A stretch of 64,000 bases of DNA from UBA2779 sp965232165 (GTDB lineage: Bacteria > Spirochaetota > Spirochaetia > DSM-2461): the NCBI GenBank assembly GCA_965232165.1, contig CBDDOY010000001.1:620001-684000 (forward strand), in the 5' to 3' direction. The notes under the pieces were generated by a model. It was not told the DNA's origin and did not search any database. It was given only the letters and a program-made list of their open reading frames with translations. Every line of letters begins with the position of its first letter. The first letter of the stretch is position 1. Position numbers and translations under genes: made by a program. This document shows positions 1 to 8,320 of this stretch, one piece after another.

Positions 1-9
1 TGGTATAAT
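1..9 (+). promoter_or_regulatory. extended -10 promoter element
   Basis: TG at 1-2 and TATAAT at 4-9 form an extended -10 (TGnTATAAT). Transcription would start near 16, ahead of the lipoprotein gene starting at 32. The -35 region lies outside the window. Confidence 0.5.
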
Positions 10-31
10 ACTGTTGTCCCCGAGGAAGCGA

Positions 32-1483
32 ATGAAGAGATGGCTATACATAAACCCGATGACCATTGCTGTTACAGCATTAGCCATGTCCTGTGCGGGC
101 AGCCCTGCCATTAACGACAGACAGCCTGATTGGATTGCTTCTGCCGTTGCCGATTCCCAAACTGATTATGTGTTACGTGGAACTGGTGTCGCCGACAATC
201 TGCCTCTTGCCAAAGAAGAAGCCTTAAATGAACTTGTCGCCCATGCCCTTGAAAAAATGAATTTGGCCGAGCCCTCAAACTGGAAAATGGGGGGACGGAT
301 AGCCGTTGAAGCGTTTAAGGATGAACTTGAGTCTGCTCTGAGAAGACCGGAATACTACATTATTAAAGGGCTTGAAATAATAAATCGCGAAGCCTGGAAG
401 GATGATGCAGGCATCAATTTTGCAATGGATATTTCATGGAACAAACAGGAATATATCGATAGAACTAAAGAAATAACAATGCTTACAGGGGTTTCGGCAC
501 AAACAGAATTTGGTCTTATGGAGAGAGCAAGGGAAGCGGAATATGATAAAAATGCGTATGAAGCAGCACTTATCTGGGGTGTCATTGCCGGTGATGCCGA
601 AAGAAAAAGCAGTACGGCAGAGTTCAGTCACGCCCTTTCAGAGGTGTCGCGTCTCTTAGATGGCATTGACTATGAGGTTGTATCGGCCTCCGAAGAAGTC
701 ATAGCAGGAGTTCCCCCGACAGAACCCTTTGTGTTCCGGGCGACTTATGACGGCCAGCCGGTGAATAGTGCGGAATATGTTATTTCCTATCCGATAAATC
801 TTCCTGATGGGACGCTTAGCCGCAGTTCGAATCGAGTACTGTCCGATGAGGACGGACGCATTGAATTCTTCCCCTCAATCATAACAACTGAGGGGTTGCA
901 GAGAATAATGATAGCGCCGAGCGCCGCACCTTTTCTGGCCTTTTTAACCGATACCGATACCCGTGATGTCGTGAATTTCTCAAATGCGCTGGAAATTGCC
1001 CGAGTCGGCGTGGAATATGAATCTTTGGCACGCTTCAGAGACATTGCTACTGGAATCATCATTATAGAAACCGATCTTGCCGGAAATCCTCTGAATTCCA
1101 TTGCGGCGGCGGGAGGAGTCTTTGATGACCTTCTTGCGGATGGATTCGCCGTAACCATGATGAAGATTGAACAACAGAAATTATTGACTCGAACTAGGGA
1201 ATCCTTATTGCGTGATCTCAAAGCTGACAGCCAGTATTCCAATGAGTTTTCAAGGGTTATTCACGGAATTGTAGCATTGGAAAGCTTTGAACAAGAAGGT
1301 GATGCCTATACCGTCAGGGTTGGAGGCACCCTGATTTTGTCTGACATTCAACGAGAAGTAATCATTCATCAGTCCAAGATCACCAAGACGAGCAGGGCAG
1401 GAAACGGGCAGCAGGCCATGAATGCCGCCTTCCGCCAGTTAGGCCGATCTTTTGCAGCCGAACTCATCACACGAGCCAGATAG
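32..1483 (+). CDS. putative LPP20-like lipoprotein
   Basis: This predicted envelope lipoprotein of 483 residues has no assigned function. The ATG at 32 is chosen because GAGG at 22-25 lies 6 nt upstream; an in-frame TTG at 14 has no such support. A hydrophobic signal ends in AMSC, a loose spirochaetal lipobox with Cys near residue 21. The following region, with DYVLRGTGVA and a run of alanine- and leucine-rich helix, resembles the start of LPP20/FlgP-type lipoprotein domains, but this is a weak resemblance. The rest is predicted alpha/beta with no motif I recognise. The stop codon overlaps the GTG of mnmE (TAGTG), so the two are probably translationally coupled. The lipoprotein call is fairly safe; the family is uncertain. 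Confidence 0.7.
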   Translation: MKRWLYINPMTIAVTALAMSCAGSPAINDRQPDWIASAVADSQTDYVLRGTGVADNLPLAKEEALNELVAHALEKMNLAEPSNWKMGGRIAVEAFKDELESALRRPEYYIIKGLEIINREAWKDDAGINFAMDISWNKQEYIDRTKEITMLTGVSAQTEFGLMERAREAEYDKNAYEAALIWGVIAGDAERKSSTAEFSHALSEVSRLLDGIDYEVVSASEEVIAGVPPTEPFVFRATYDGQPVNSAEYVISYPINLPDGTLSRSSNRVLSDEDGRIEFFPSIITTEGLQRIMIAPSAAPFLAFLTDTDTRDVVNFSNALEIARVGVEYESLARFRDIATGIIIIETDLAGNPLNSIAAAGGVFDDLLADGFAVTMMKIEQQKLLTRTRESLLRDLKADSQYSNEFSRVIHGIVALESFEQEGDAYTVRVGGTLILSDIQREVIIHQSKITKTSRAGNGQQAMNAAFRQLGRSFAAELITRAR

Positions 1484-2850
1484 TGGATTCTCCCTACATT
1501 GTAGATGATCTCATTGCTGCACCGGCGACCCCCAGAGGCAGGAGCGCATTGGCTATCGTTCGGAGTTCCGGTCCTCAGTGTATAGAAGTGTTCTCGAATA
1601 TATTTTCCCATCCAGAAATTCTGATAGACAGCAGCGGCAACAGAATTCATCATGGCTGGCTCGTTGATGAGAATAAGATTTACATTGACGAGGTTATGGT
1701 TTCGATATTTCGTGCTCCCTTTAGCTATACAGGACAGGATTCGGTAGAGGTAAGCTGCCACGGCGGACCGGTTGTTATTGACAGAGTGATGGTTCTTTTC
1801 CGCAGTATTGGCTTTCGGGATTCGTCTCCAGGGGAGTTCACCTTCAGGGCTTTTTTCTTCGGAAAAATGGATCTTATCAAGGCCGAAGCCGTAAATGAAA
1901 TAATAAATGCCCGGACCGACAAAGCCAGGGCGCTGGCGATATCCCGGTTAGCAGGGTCGGTTGGGGCCTGTGTTGAAGAGGCCAAACATACAGTAAAACA
2001 TCAACTAGCCGTTGCCTCTTTGGCCCTTGATTACCCTGAGGATGAAACTGAGAGTATTCCTTTCGATTATGCGGCGCTCAGGGAAGCCAGGCTATCGTTA
2101 GAACAGATGATTGGAACCTGGCAGACCAGCAGGCTGTATCAGGATGGGGTGCGAATTGCATTAGCAGGGCCGGCCAATGCCGGAAAATCCACGCTGTTCA
2201 ATCTTTTCCTCAAAGAGGAAAGGTCGATTGTAACAGAGATACCCGGTACAACACGGGACTGGGTAGAAGCTTGGACAGCCCTTGACGACATTCCCTTGCG
2301 GTTAGTTGACACGGCCGGATTGCGTTGCGATTCTGATGATCCCATTGAATTAGAAGGTATTCGCCGGACAAGGGATATCATCAGCGCCTCTGATTTCACT
2401 ATTGTCTTAGTAGATGGCTGTGTCGGCGCTGCGGCGGCGGAGAATTTCTATGATGAAGAGTGTGTGAACCTGCACAATGATCAGCACAAACTGATTCGTG
2501 TCTGGAACAAAGCCGATGAGGCTCCTAATGCTCCCGACGGGTGGATAGCCCTTAGCGCCCTAAGAGGTTCGGGTTTTTCCAAGCTTGCCGGTGTGCTGCG
2601 AACAAGAATACTTGATTCCGGTGGAGCAGTAGATGAAAATACTCCGATTATAGATTCCATCAGACAGAAGAAGCTTCTCGAACGCTCAGTAAAGGCTCTC
2701 AAGCAATTTGAAAGCAATGAGATGATACCAGTTGACTTGAAATCCGAGGATTTACAGGAAGCATTGAATGCCTTGGGAGAGATGACAGGAGAGGTGAACC
2801 GTGCAGATATTCTGGCCTTAATGTTCAGTGAGTTTTGTGTTGGGAAATAA
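1483..2850 (+). CDS. mnmE: tRNA-5-carboxymethylaminomethyluridine GTPase MnmE
   Basis: MnmE works with MnmG to add the (carboxymethyl)aminomethyl group to U34 of certain tRNAs, using K+-stimulated GTP hydrolysis. The order is typical: an N-terminal tetrahydrofolate-binding domain (about 1-120), helical domain, an inserted G domain, and a C-terminal helix. G1 is GPANAGKST (229-237), followed by TTRDW (G2), DTAGL (G3) and NKAD (G4). The protein ends FCVGK, carrying the conserved C-terminal Cys. Length (455) is normal. The GTG start overlaps the upstream stop by one base. The 3' end overlaps rsmG by 23 nt, matching the common bacterial mnmE/rsmG neighbourhood. Confidence 0.96.
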   Translation: MDSPYIVDDLIAAPATPRGRSALAIVRSSGPQCIEVFSNIFSHPEILIDSSGNRIHHGWLVDENKIYIDEVMVSIFRAPFSYTGQDSVEVSCHGGPVVIDRVMVLFRSIGFRDSSPGEFTFRAFFFGKMDLIKAEAVNEIINARTDKARALAISRLAGSVGACVEEAKHTVKHQLAVASLALDYPEDETESIPFDYAALREARLSLEQMIGTWQTSRLYQDGVRIALAGPANAGKSTLFNLFLKEERSIVTEIPGTTRDWVEAWTALDDIPLRLVDTAGLRCDSDDPIELEGIRRTRDIISASDFTIVLVDGCVGAAAAENFYDEECVNLHNDQHKLIRVWNKADEAPNAPDGWIALSALRGSGFSKLAGVLRTRILDSGGAVDENTPIIDSIRQKKLLERSVKALKQFESNEMIPVDLKSEDLQEALNALGEMTGEVNRADILALMFSEFCVGK

Positions 2851-3487
2851 TACGGATTCCTTAGATGCGCTCAAAGCAGGGCTCAGAAGTTTGGGAATAA
2901 TGAGTACTCAACAAAAAATGAATACGCTGAGGGCCTATATAGAAGAGATTAGATACTGGAATCACAGGTACAAAATGGTCGCTAATTGTGAAGACCTTGT
3001 GCCCTGTCATATTCTTGATAGCCTGGCGGGGCTTTCAACAATCAAGAAATTTTCACCAAAGACTATCGCCGATGTGGGGTCGGGGGCCGGTTTTCCCGGA
3101 ATCCCTCTTGCAGTTTGGATGGAAGATGTCAACTTCCTGCTCATAGAACGCTCGGGAAAACAGGCGGGGTTTTTACGAAATGCCATTGTGTCTCTAGGTC
3201 TGACCAATGTCCTCGTTGCCGAAACACCGCTTGAGCAGACTGCTGTCGATGAACCAGTTGACCTCATCGTCTTTCGGGCGGTGGCCAAGCTTAGCAAGAA
3301 ACTTATTGAACAGCTTATACCGCTATTGAATTCGGATGGAACAATAATCGCCTATAAAGGAAAACTTTCAACAACGAAAAAGGAAATAGAGGCGATATCT
3401 TCGCATTGGCATACAGAAATTCGTCCTGTTACTGTACCGGGATTGGAAAAAGAACGCTGTCTTGTGACAATAAGACCTATTGGCTAG
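2828..3487 (+). CDS. rsmG: 16S rRNA (guanine527-N7)-methyltransferase RsmG
   Basis: RsmG (GidB) methylates G527 in the 530 loop of 16S rRNA using SAM. At 219 residues it has the family length. The SAM-binding motif DVGSGAGFPG is at 82-91, with an acidic LLIERSGKQAGFL strand after it and a VFRAVAKL segment typical of GidB. The GTG at 2828 lies inside mnmE, implying coupling. Its 3' end overlaps the convergent TPR gene by 11 nt, so the two transcripts must overlap antisense. An ATG at residue 25 is a possible alternative start, but that would remove helices that normally precede the fold. Confidence 0.94.
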   Translation: MSFVLGNNTDSLDALKAGLRSLGIMSTQQKMNTLRAYIEEIRYWNHRYKMVANCEDLVPCHILDSLAGLSTIKKFSPKTIADVGSGAGFPGIPLAVWMEDVNFLLIERSGKQAGFLRNAIVSLGLTNVLVAETPLEQTAVDEPVDLIVFRAVAKLSKKLIEQLIPLLNSDGTIIAYKGKLSTTKKEIEAISSHWHTEIRPVTVPGLEKERCLVTIRPIG

Positions 3488-4895
3488 ACGGTGCTATTTT
3501 TTTTATACTTCTAGTATCGAGTGTTTTAAGAAGCTTCAGCAGTTTTTCTTTGTCCCATAATTCTATAAGCCGGGCCTCCACGAAATGGTTTGCTTCGATA
3601 GAGAACTGACCTGGCGCAAAGAAAAATCCTCGTTCCGCATGCAATTCTTTCAAACTGCCATAGAAGTCCCTTACGATTAATTCTCCGACAGGGCCTTCAA
3701 TCCGCATAAACCTGAATAAGATAATATCCTCACGTTTTTTATCCCTTACTGCTGCAAGGATATCTATGTAGTCACTCCGCTGGATATTGGCATTCGATAC
3801 CTGAACCGTTGCTTTTGGGAAGACTGATTGGGCTATTTTGCAAATCAGAGCAATGAATTCATTTGTAGATGACATGAGATAGAGCTGGAAATTCTTGTTA
3901 GAGTTCAGTTCTCTGTGTTGGGTAATGCGAAATTCGATGTCTTTGTAACCCGGGGCGATGGCATAGACTTCATTGTAATATAATAGGGCCTTGTCAACGG
4001 AGCCATTTTTGCTATAAGCCTCGGCCAAGCAGTACTTTAATTCAATTAAGAGGTCATTAGGAATGTTCTTGTGATTCAGACCGATATGCAAGTCTTCTAT
4101 GGCTTCTTGCCAGTTCTGTTTTTTCCCAAAGGATTTCCCTGAATAGAGAGCGGAATACCCTCCCCATTTCGGATCATTTATAATTTGTCTGAAGATGATA
4201 TGCGCTGAATCCAGCCGTGAAGCTTCATATTCACAGAGGGCATAGGTATAGAGTAATTCCGTGTCTGAGCGGTGCTCTTTCACCGCTTGTTTTAGATGTG
4301 TCGTCGCTTCATTGTAACGTTTTGTTTTATATAAACACATTCCTAGAAATTTATGGGCCTCAGCGAAATAGGGATTACTGGCAATAGCTTTCTTTAGAAA
4401 ATTGATCGCCCGAACAAAGTTTTTCCTATAAAATTCAACTTTGCCTAAACTGAGATTAACCTCAAAGTTCTCAGGATTTCTGGTGCGGCATACCATCAAA
4501 GCATTATATGCCTCCGGCCAGAGTTCACTATGCATGGCGGATATGCCGTAGTGAAGATTCAAAGTGCCTTCATCCAGGATTGAGTCGCCGAGACGCCCCC
4601 CCTGCTCAATAAGGAGCTGATAGGTACGGGTCGCTTTTTTATAATCCCCCTCCTTGTAGTATAGTTCCGCCAGAGTGGTCAATGCACTGGTGTCTTTCGG
4701 ATTGGAAGCTAAACGGCGGTTAACTTCTTTCAATATAGTTTCACGGTTTTTATCAGAAATCTCACTTGTGTCCCCAAATTCGGCATTATTCCGCTTCGCT
4801 GTCATGGCATAGAAGAAGATGCCTACCCCTACTATGATGATAATGGCAATTACAAGAATGAATACAATCGGCATAACTTTTCTATAATATGCCAT
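3477..4895 (-). CDS. membrane-anchored TPR-repeat protein
   Basis: 472 residues. The N-terminal hydrophobic helix (about 8-30, rich in Ile and Val) is an uncleaved signal anchor, so most of the protein is probably periplasmic. Residues about 60-330 hold tandem tetratricopeptide repeats (for example ALTTLAELYYKEGDYKKATR and AHKFLGMCLYKTKRYNEATT), a scaffold for protein contacts. The last 120 residues are a different globular domain with no recognised motif. No Shine-Dalgarno sequence precedes the ATG at 4895; a second Met at residue 8 (4874) is an alternative start just below a TATTAT. It is transcribed away from the gene at 4946. Spirochaete-type conserved protein; partner unknown. Confidence 0.85.
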   Translation of the reverse strand: MAYYRKVMPIVFILVIAIIIIVGVGIFFYAMTAKRNNAEFGDTSEISDKNRETILKEVNRRLASNPKDTSALTTLAELYYKEGDYKKATRTYQLLIEQGGRLGDSILDEGTLNLHYGISAMHSELWPEAYNALMVCRTRNPENFEVNLSLGKVEFYRKNFVRAINFLKKAIASNPYFAEAHKFLGMCLYKTKRYNEATTHLKQAVKEHRSDTELLYTYALCEYEASRLDSAHIIFRQIINDPKWGGYSALYSGKSFGKKQNWQEAIEDLHIGLNHKNIPNDLLIELKYCLAEAYSKNGSVDKALLYYNEVYAIAPGYKDIEFRITQHRELNSNKNFQLYLMSSTNEFIALICKIAQSVFPKATVQVSNANIQRSDYIDILAAVRDKKREDIILFRFMRIEGPVGELIVRDFYGSLKELHAERGFFFAPGQFSIEANHFVEARLIELWDKEKLLKLLKTLDTRSIKKIAPSSQ

Positions 4896-4908
4896 TTAGA
4901 GGAAAACA

Positions 4909-4937
4909 TTGTCAAGAAGCGGATACTGTTTTAGAAT
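4909..4937 (+). promoter_or_regulatory. sigma70-type promoter with predicted leaderless start
   Basis: TTGTCA (4909-4914), 17-nt spacer, TAGAAT (4932-4937). The expected start of transcription, about 4944, falls on the ATG at 4946, and there is no Shine-Dalgarno sequence. The reverse strand of the same spot reads TTGACA, possibly serving the divergent TPR gene. Confidence 0.55.
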
Positions 4938-4945
4938 GATACATT

Positions 4946-5455
4946 ATGAGCGATGAGCTAGGAAATGCAAAAATCAGTCTTCGTCTTGCCGATGGACGGC
5001 CTTATCCTCTTTTGCTGCATGAACAAACGAACCAACAGCATGTATTACTCGTCCCCGCACATGCCGGGCAAAAGGCCGTGTCTCTCAATTTCACATATCA
5101 TCCGCTAAACGGATCAGGCCCTGTTTGGCTGGGGCTTCTGCAGCTTACGGATTTACCAGAATCGAAAGAAGTGGAACTCAAGCTTGAAGTATCTCTTGAT
5201 TCAGCGGAGAAGTTTCATGCAACTGTGAGTATTGAGAATACGGGAAGAACCGAGAAATTAGAAGTGGTTATTCCCTCTGAGCGGCGGCTCAAAGCTCGCC
5301 GAAAGAAAAAACCATTCTGGTTTTTCGGCATTCTGTTTATCGGTTCTATCTTGTTATTAATTGCATGGGTTGCGTTTCAAGTCGCTGCTTTGAACAAAGC
5401 AGAACCCCTCCCGCCGCCATCTTCTGTAAATGAGACTCCTTCAAAACTTCGGTAG
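4946..5455 (+). CDS. tail-anchored hypothetical protein
   Basis: 169 residues, no family recognised. Residues 1-110 are polar and predicted beta-rich. A very basic stretch RRLKARRKKKPFW precedes one transmembrane helix (about 125-148), and a short proline-rich tail PLPPPSS follows. By the positive-inside rule the large N-terminal part should be cytoplasmic. It is the first gene of a run with a lytic transglycosylase, uppP and ftsK, and overlaps the transglycosylase start by 26 nt. That context suggests a cell-envelope or division role, which is inference only. Confidence 0.75.
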   Translation: MSDELGNAKISLRLADGRPYPLLLHEQTNQQHVLLVPAHAGQKAVSLNFTYHPLNGSGPVWLGLLQLTDLPESKEVELKLEVSLDSAEKFHATVSIENTGRTEKLEVVIPSERRLKARRKKKPFWFFGILFIGSILLLIAWVAFQVAALNKAEPLPPPSSVNETPSKLR

Positions 5456-7526
5456 AGCAAAACAAATAGTGAGGGTTTCTTCAATTTGCATAAGTCTTCT
5501 CCTTTTCGTATGGCAGCCGATTCATGGGCGAGATGCTGCATCTGCAGAAGACTTGTTTCATTTGTTCTCCGGCGGAGCAAGGCCGCAGGCATACTCTTTG
5601 GCCCGCAGCGGCGGCGAAGGCGCATGGTATGCCTTGGCAGAAATGGCGAACGACAGCGGGTATCTGCGGATGGCACAGCGCCTTTGGAAGAAATCCTACC
5701 GGAAGGATCCGCATCCGTTTTCCGAAATTTCATTGTCGAAATTGCTTATTAGCAAACCAAAGGCCTTCCTGCGTCCACTCGCGGAACTCCGAATCATGGA
5801 AAAACGTTATGGACCAAGTAACTTGCTTAAGCAGGCAAGGATAGCAGTTCTGGCCGCTTTGGGGCGGCAGAGAGCCCTCTCTCAGGAGTTTTTTTCTGGA
5901 GAACCATGGGAAGCGCCGGTTTTAGCGGCAAAAATGAGCGAGGCGGATAGTGATATTGGGATTGCAGGGATGATAGAACGCTTTGTTCTTCATGTCGAAG
6001 ATCCGGCGGTGTTAATAAGACTTCCCGCAGACCTTCTAGGAGAAGTCGCTCAGAAATCTCTCGTTCTTAGGTCGGCAAGAATGAAATACGCCGCTGGAGA
6101 CGATTCAGCCGCATTGGAGGAATTCGGCAGATGGCTTGATATGCTTGTTGAAAACCATACGGTTTGTGAGTGGGAGGCGCCCTCGCCGGTCTTTGCCGAA
6201 ATTGCCGCCGCTGTCTCACGGCTGGGCCAACAGGAAATCTGGGCAAAACGCCTACAAGAGGCTGGGGCGACTCTCTCCGGGGCTATGCGATATGCTTCTT
6301 CTTACCAGGCCGGCAGACTATTCAGGGCACAGAAGCTGTATCAGGAAGCAGCGGCGGCATTTACAACAGCGGCGCGGGCAATGCCGCAAGGATTAGATGC
6401 CGATAGAGCCATCTGGTATTCCCTGAAGACTGCGGGAGAGAATTTCGCCGTTTCGGTGACGGATGAGATCGATGCTTATGCCTGGGCTGCGGCGAATTGG
6501 GCAGATGCCGGCAGATTCGTAGATGTTACAGGTGAGTTTGTGAACCGGCGGGTGGCGAGGGGACAATGGCCGCTTCTGGAATCACATTATCGTAACTATG
6601 GGCAGTATTGGGCCGGTGTTTCTCGATCACAGGCGGCCTTGGCGCTTGGAATCGCTGTGCAAGATGGATGGATCAAGGAACCGGCTTCGGCGAAATATCT
6701 GGAAGCTGCATACGAATCGGCTCCATTATCCTGGTGGGGAATGCGGGCCGCGGGAATACTCGGAAAAACGATTCCGATCCAACCGGCAGTTGGGCAAGAA
6801 GAGTTCAGTTCCTCAGACCAGGAGGCCAATCTCTTCCTTAAATGGGGTATGATTGATAGGGTTGTGTCCGATGTCCTCGCATCACCGGGGTTATATGCCG
6901 ATCAGACAATCCGGGAAGTCGCGCGGAAAATATCGAGTTCAAAACCAAGAGTATCTATCCGTATGATGAGAGTGCTCATGCGCCGAGAGGGATACTCCCC
7001 AGGCCGTGAAGACCTTCTTCTTCTCTATCCGCTTCATTACAATGACGATGTCGGCATTGCAGCGGCAGAATATGATATTCCGCAGGAATTGTTTCATGGA
7101 TTAATACGCTCCGAAAGTGCCTGGGACCCGGAAGCCATTAGCCGTTCAGGGGCCATGGGTTTAGCCCAGTTCATGCCGGCGACCTGGGAAGAATGGGAAC
7201 AGCGATTAGATTACCCTGATGATGCGAATCCTATGGATCCGGCGACAAATCTCATCTTCGGAGCGGCATACCTCTCCTGGCTGGATGAAAGGGAATGGAC
7301 CCGCGGCTGGGTGGATGTGCTCATCTCTTACAATGCCGGCGGCGGCCGGCTTCGCGGCTGGCGGCAGCAACTGCGCAATTATGGCGGAGACTTGTTCGGG
7401 ATGAGCATTCCTTTGGAAGAGCCGCGGACCTACATCGCAAAGGTTTTTTCCTCCGCCACCCTCTATGGATATCTCTACTCGGGGCTGTCTCCGAAGGAGC
7501 TTCATGAGTCCTGGAGCCTGAAATGA
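5430..7526 (+). CDS. slt: soluble lytic murein transglycosylase (Slt family)
   Basis: Cleaves the MurNAc-GlcNAc bond of peptidoglycan to give 1,6-anhydroMurNAc ends, in the periplasm. 698 residues with an N-terminal signal sequence (hydrophobic core about 17-30). Residues about 45-500 are helical repeats like the Slt70 superhelical U-domain. The C-terminal SLT domain carries the signature: catalytic Glu562 in RSESAWDP, GAMGLAQFMP, and SYNAGGGRLRGW. The start lies inside the previous gene with no clear ribosome site, so coupling is likely. The stop overlaps the uppP start as ATGA. Linkage to uppP and ftsK fits a wall-synthesis and division group. Confidence 0.93.
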   Translation: MRLLQNFGRAKQIVRVSSICISLLLFVWQPIHGRDAASAEDLFHLFSGGARPQAYSLARSGGEGAWYALAEMANDSGYLRMAQRLWKKSYRKDPHPFSEISLSKLLISKPKAFLRPLAELRIMEKRYGPSNLLKQARIAVLAALGRQRALSQEFFSGEPWEAPVLAAKMSEADSDIGIAGMIERFVLHVEDPAVLIRLPADLLGEVAQKSLVLRSARMKYAAGDDSAALEEFGRWLDMLVENHTVCEWEAPSPVFAEIAAAVSRLGQQEIWAKRLQEAGATLSGAMRYASSYQAGRLFRAQKLYQEAAAAFTTAARAMPQGLDADRAIWYSLKTAGENFAVSVTDEIDAYAWAAANWADAGRFVDVTGEFVNRRVARGQWPLLESHYRNYGQYWAGVSRSQAALALGIAVQDGWIKEPASAKYLEAAYESAPLSWWGMRAAGILGKTIPIQPAVGQEEFSSSDQEANLFLKWGMIDRVVSDVLASPGLYADQTIREVARKISSSKPRVSIRMMRVLMRREGYSPGREDLLLLYPLHYNDDVGIAAAEYDIPQELFHGLIRSESAWDPEAISRSGAMGLAQFMPATWEEWEQRLDYPDDANPMDPATNLIFGAAYLSWLDEREWTRGWVDVLISYNAGGGRLRGWRQQLRNYGGDLFGMSIPLEEPRTYIAKVFSSATLYGYLYSGLSPKELHESWSLK

Positions 7527-8320
7527 GTATCATCCAAGCTGTCTTATTAGGGATGCTCCAGGGTTTAACCGAATTTCTGCCGGTATCTTCCTCCGGCCAT
7601 CTGGTATTGGCGAGGGCCATGATGGGAATCGATGAAATCCCCGTGTTATTTGATGTTGTCTTGCATATTGCCACGTTAATAGTCGTTGTTTGGACTTTTC
7701 GTGTCCGTATCGGCACACTGAGCGCAGCCGTTTGGCGGTTCTTGCGAAGAAGGTCTAAATCTCAAGATAAGGAAGAACTCATTTTCACTATCCGATTGCT
7801 GGAGGCAACCGTTGTAACAGCCGTAATTGGCTTTGCCGTTTCAATGGCTGAATGGCGGAGAAATCCATTCCTTGTCGCCATGATGCTGATTGTAACGGCT
7901 CTCATCCTGCTTTCAACACTTTTTTCCAAGGTAAGAGGGAAGGGCATGGGGAAACGGCATTCTCTGATAATCGGCGGGGCTCAGGGATTCGGCGTGATAC
8001 CTGGAATAAGCCGTTCGGGAATCACCATTTCTACAGGATTACTGATGGGTATGGATCGCAAAACAGCCGGAACATTTTCCTTGCTGCTCTCCATTCCTGC
8101 GATAATGGGCGCGGCCCTGATCAGTCTTAAATCGGCAGGGGATATGTTAGAAGCTGTGCCGATTGCCTCCCTCGCCGCCGGATTTATAGCGGCGCTGTTC
8201 ATCGGATATGGCTGTCTTCGTTTCTTACTTTGGCTTATCGCCGATGGGAAATTATGGATATTCGCATTATATCTCATCCCAATAGGAACTTGGGCCATGG
8301 TGAGATTTATGCCGAATTGA
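7523..8320 (+). CDS. uppP: undecaprenyl-diphosphatase UppP (BacA)
   Basis: Integral membrane enzyme that dephosphorylates undecaprenyl pyrophosphate, recycling the lipid carrier for peptidoglycan and surface glycans; loss or excess alters bacitracin sensitivity. 265 residues, the family size. Motif 1 QGLTEFLPVSSSGHL is at 13-27 and motif 2 IPGISRSGITIS in the middle, both contributing to the active site, with several transmembrane helices. It overlaps slt by 4 nt (ATGA) and ftsK by 4 nt if ftsK starts at the TTG at 8317. Confidence 0.96.
   Translation: MSIIQAVLLGMLQGLTEFLPVSSSGHLVLARAMMGIDEIPVLFDVVLHIATLIVVVWTFRVRIGTLSAAVWRFLRRRSKSQDKEELIFTIRLLEATVVTAVIGFAVSMAEWRRNPFLVAMMLIVTALILLSTLFSKVRGKGMGKRHSLIIGGAQGFGVIPGISRSGITISTGLLMGMDRKTAGTFSLLLSIPAIMGAALISLKSAGDMLEAVPIASLAAGFIAALFIGYGCLRFLLWLIADGKLWIFALYLIPIGTWAMVRFMPN

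Noticed and set aside
5481..5844. several overlapping short frames at the start of slt
   Set aside because: All lie inside the transglycosylase gene, which has signal peptide, length and catalytic motifs in one frame.
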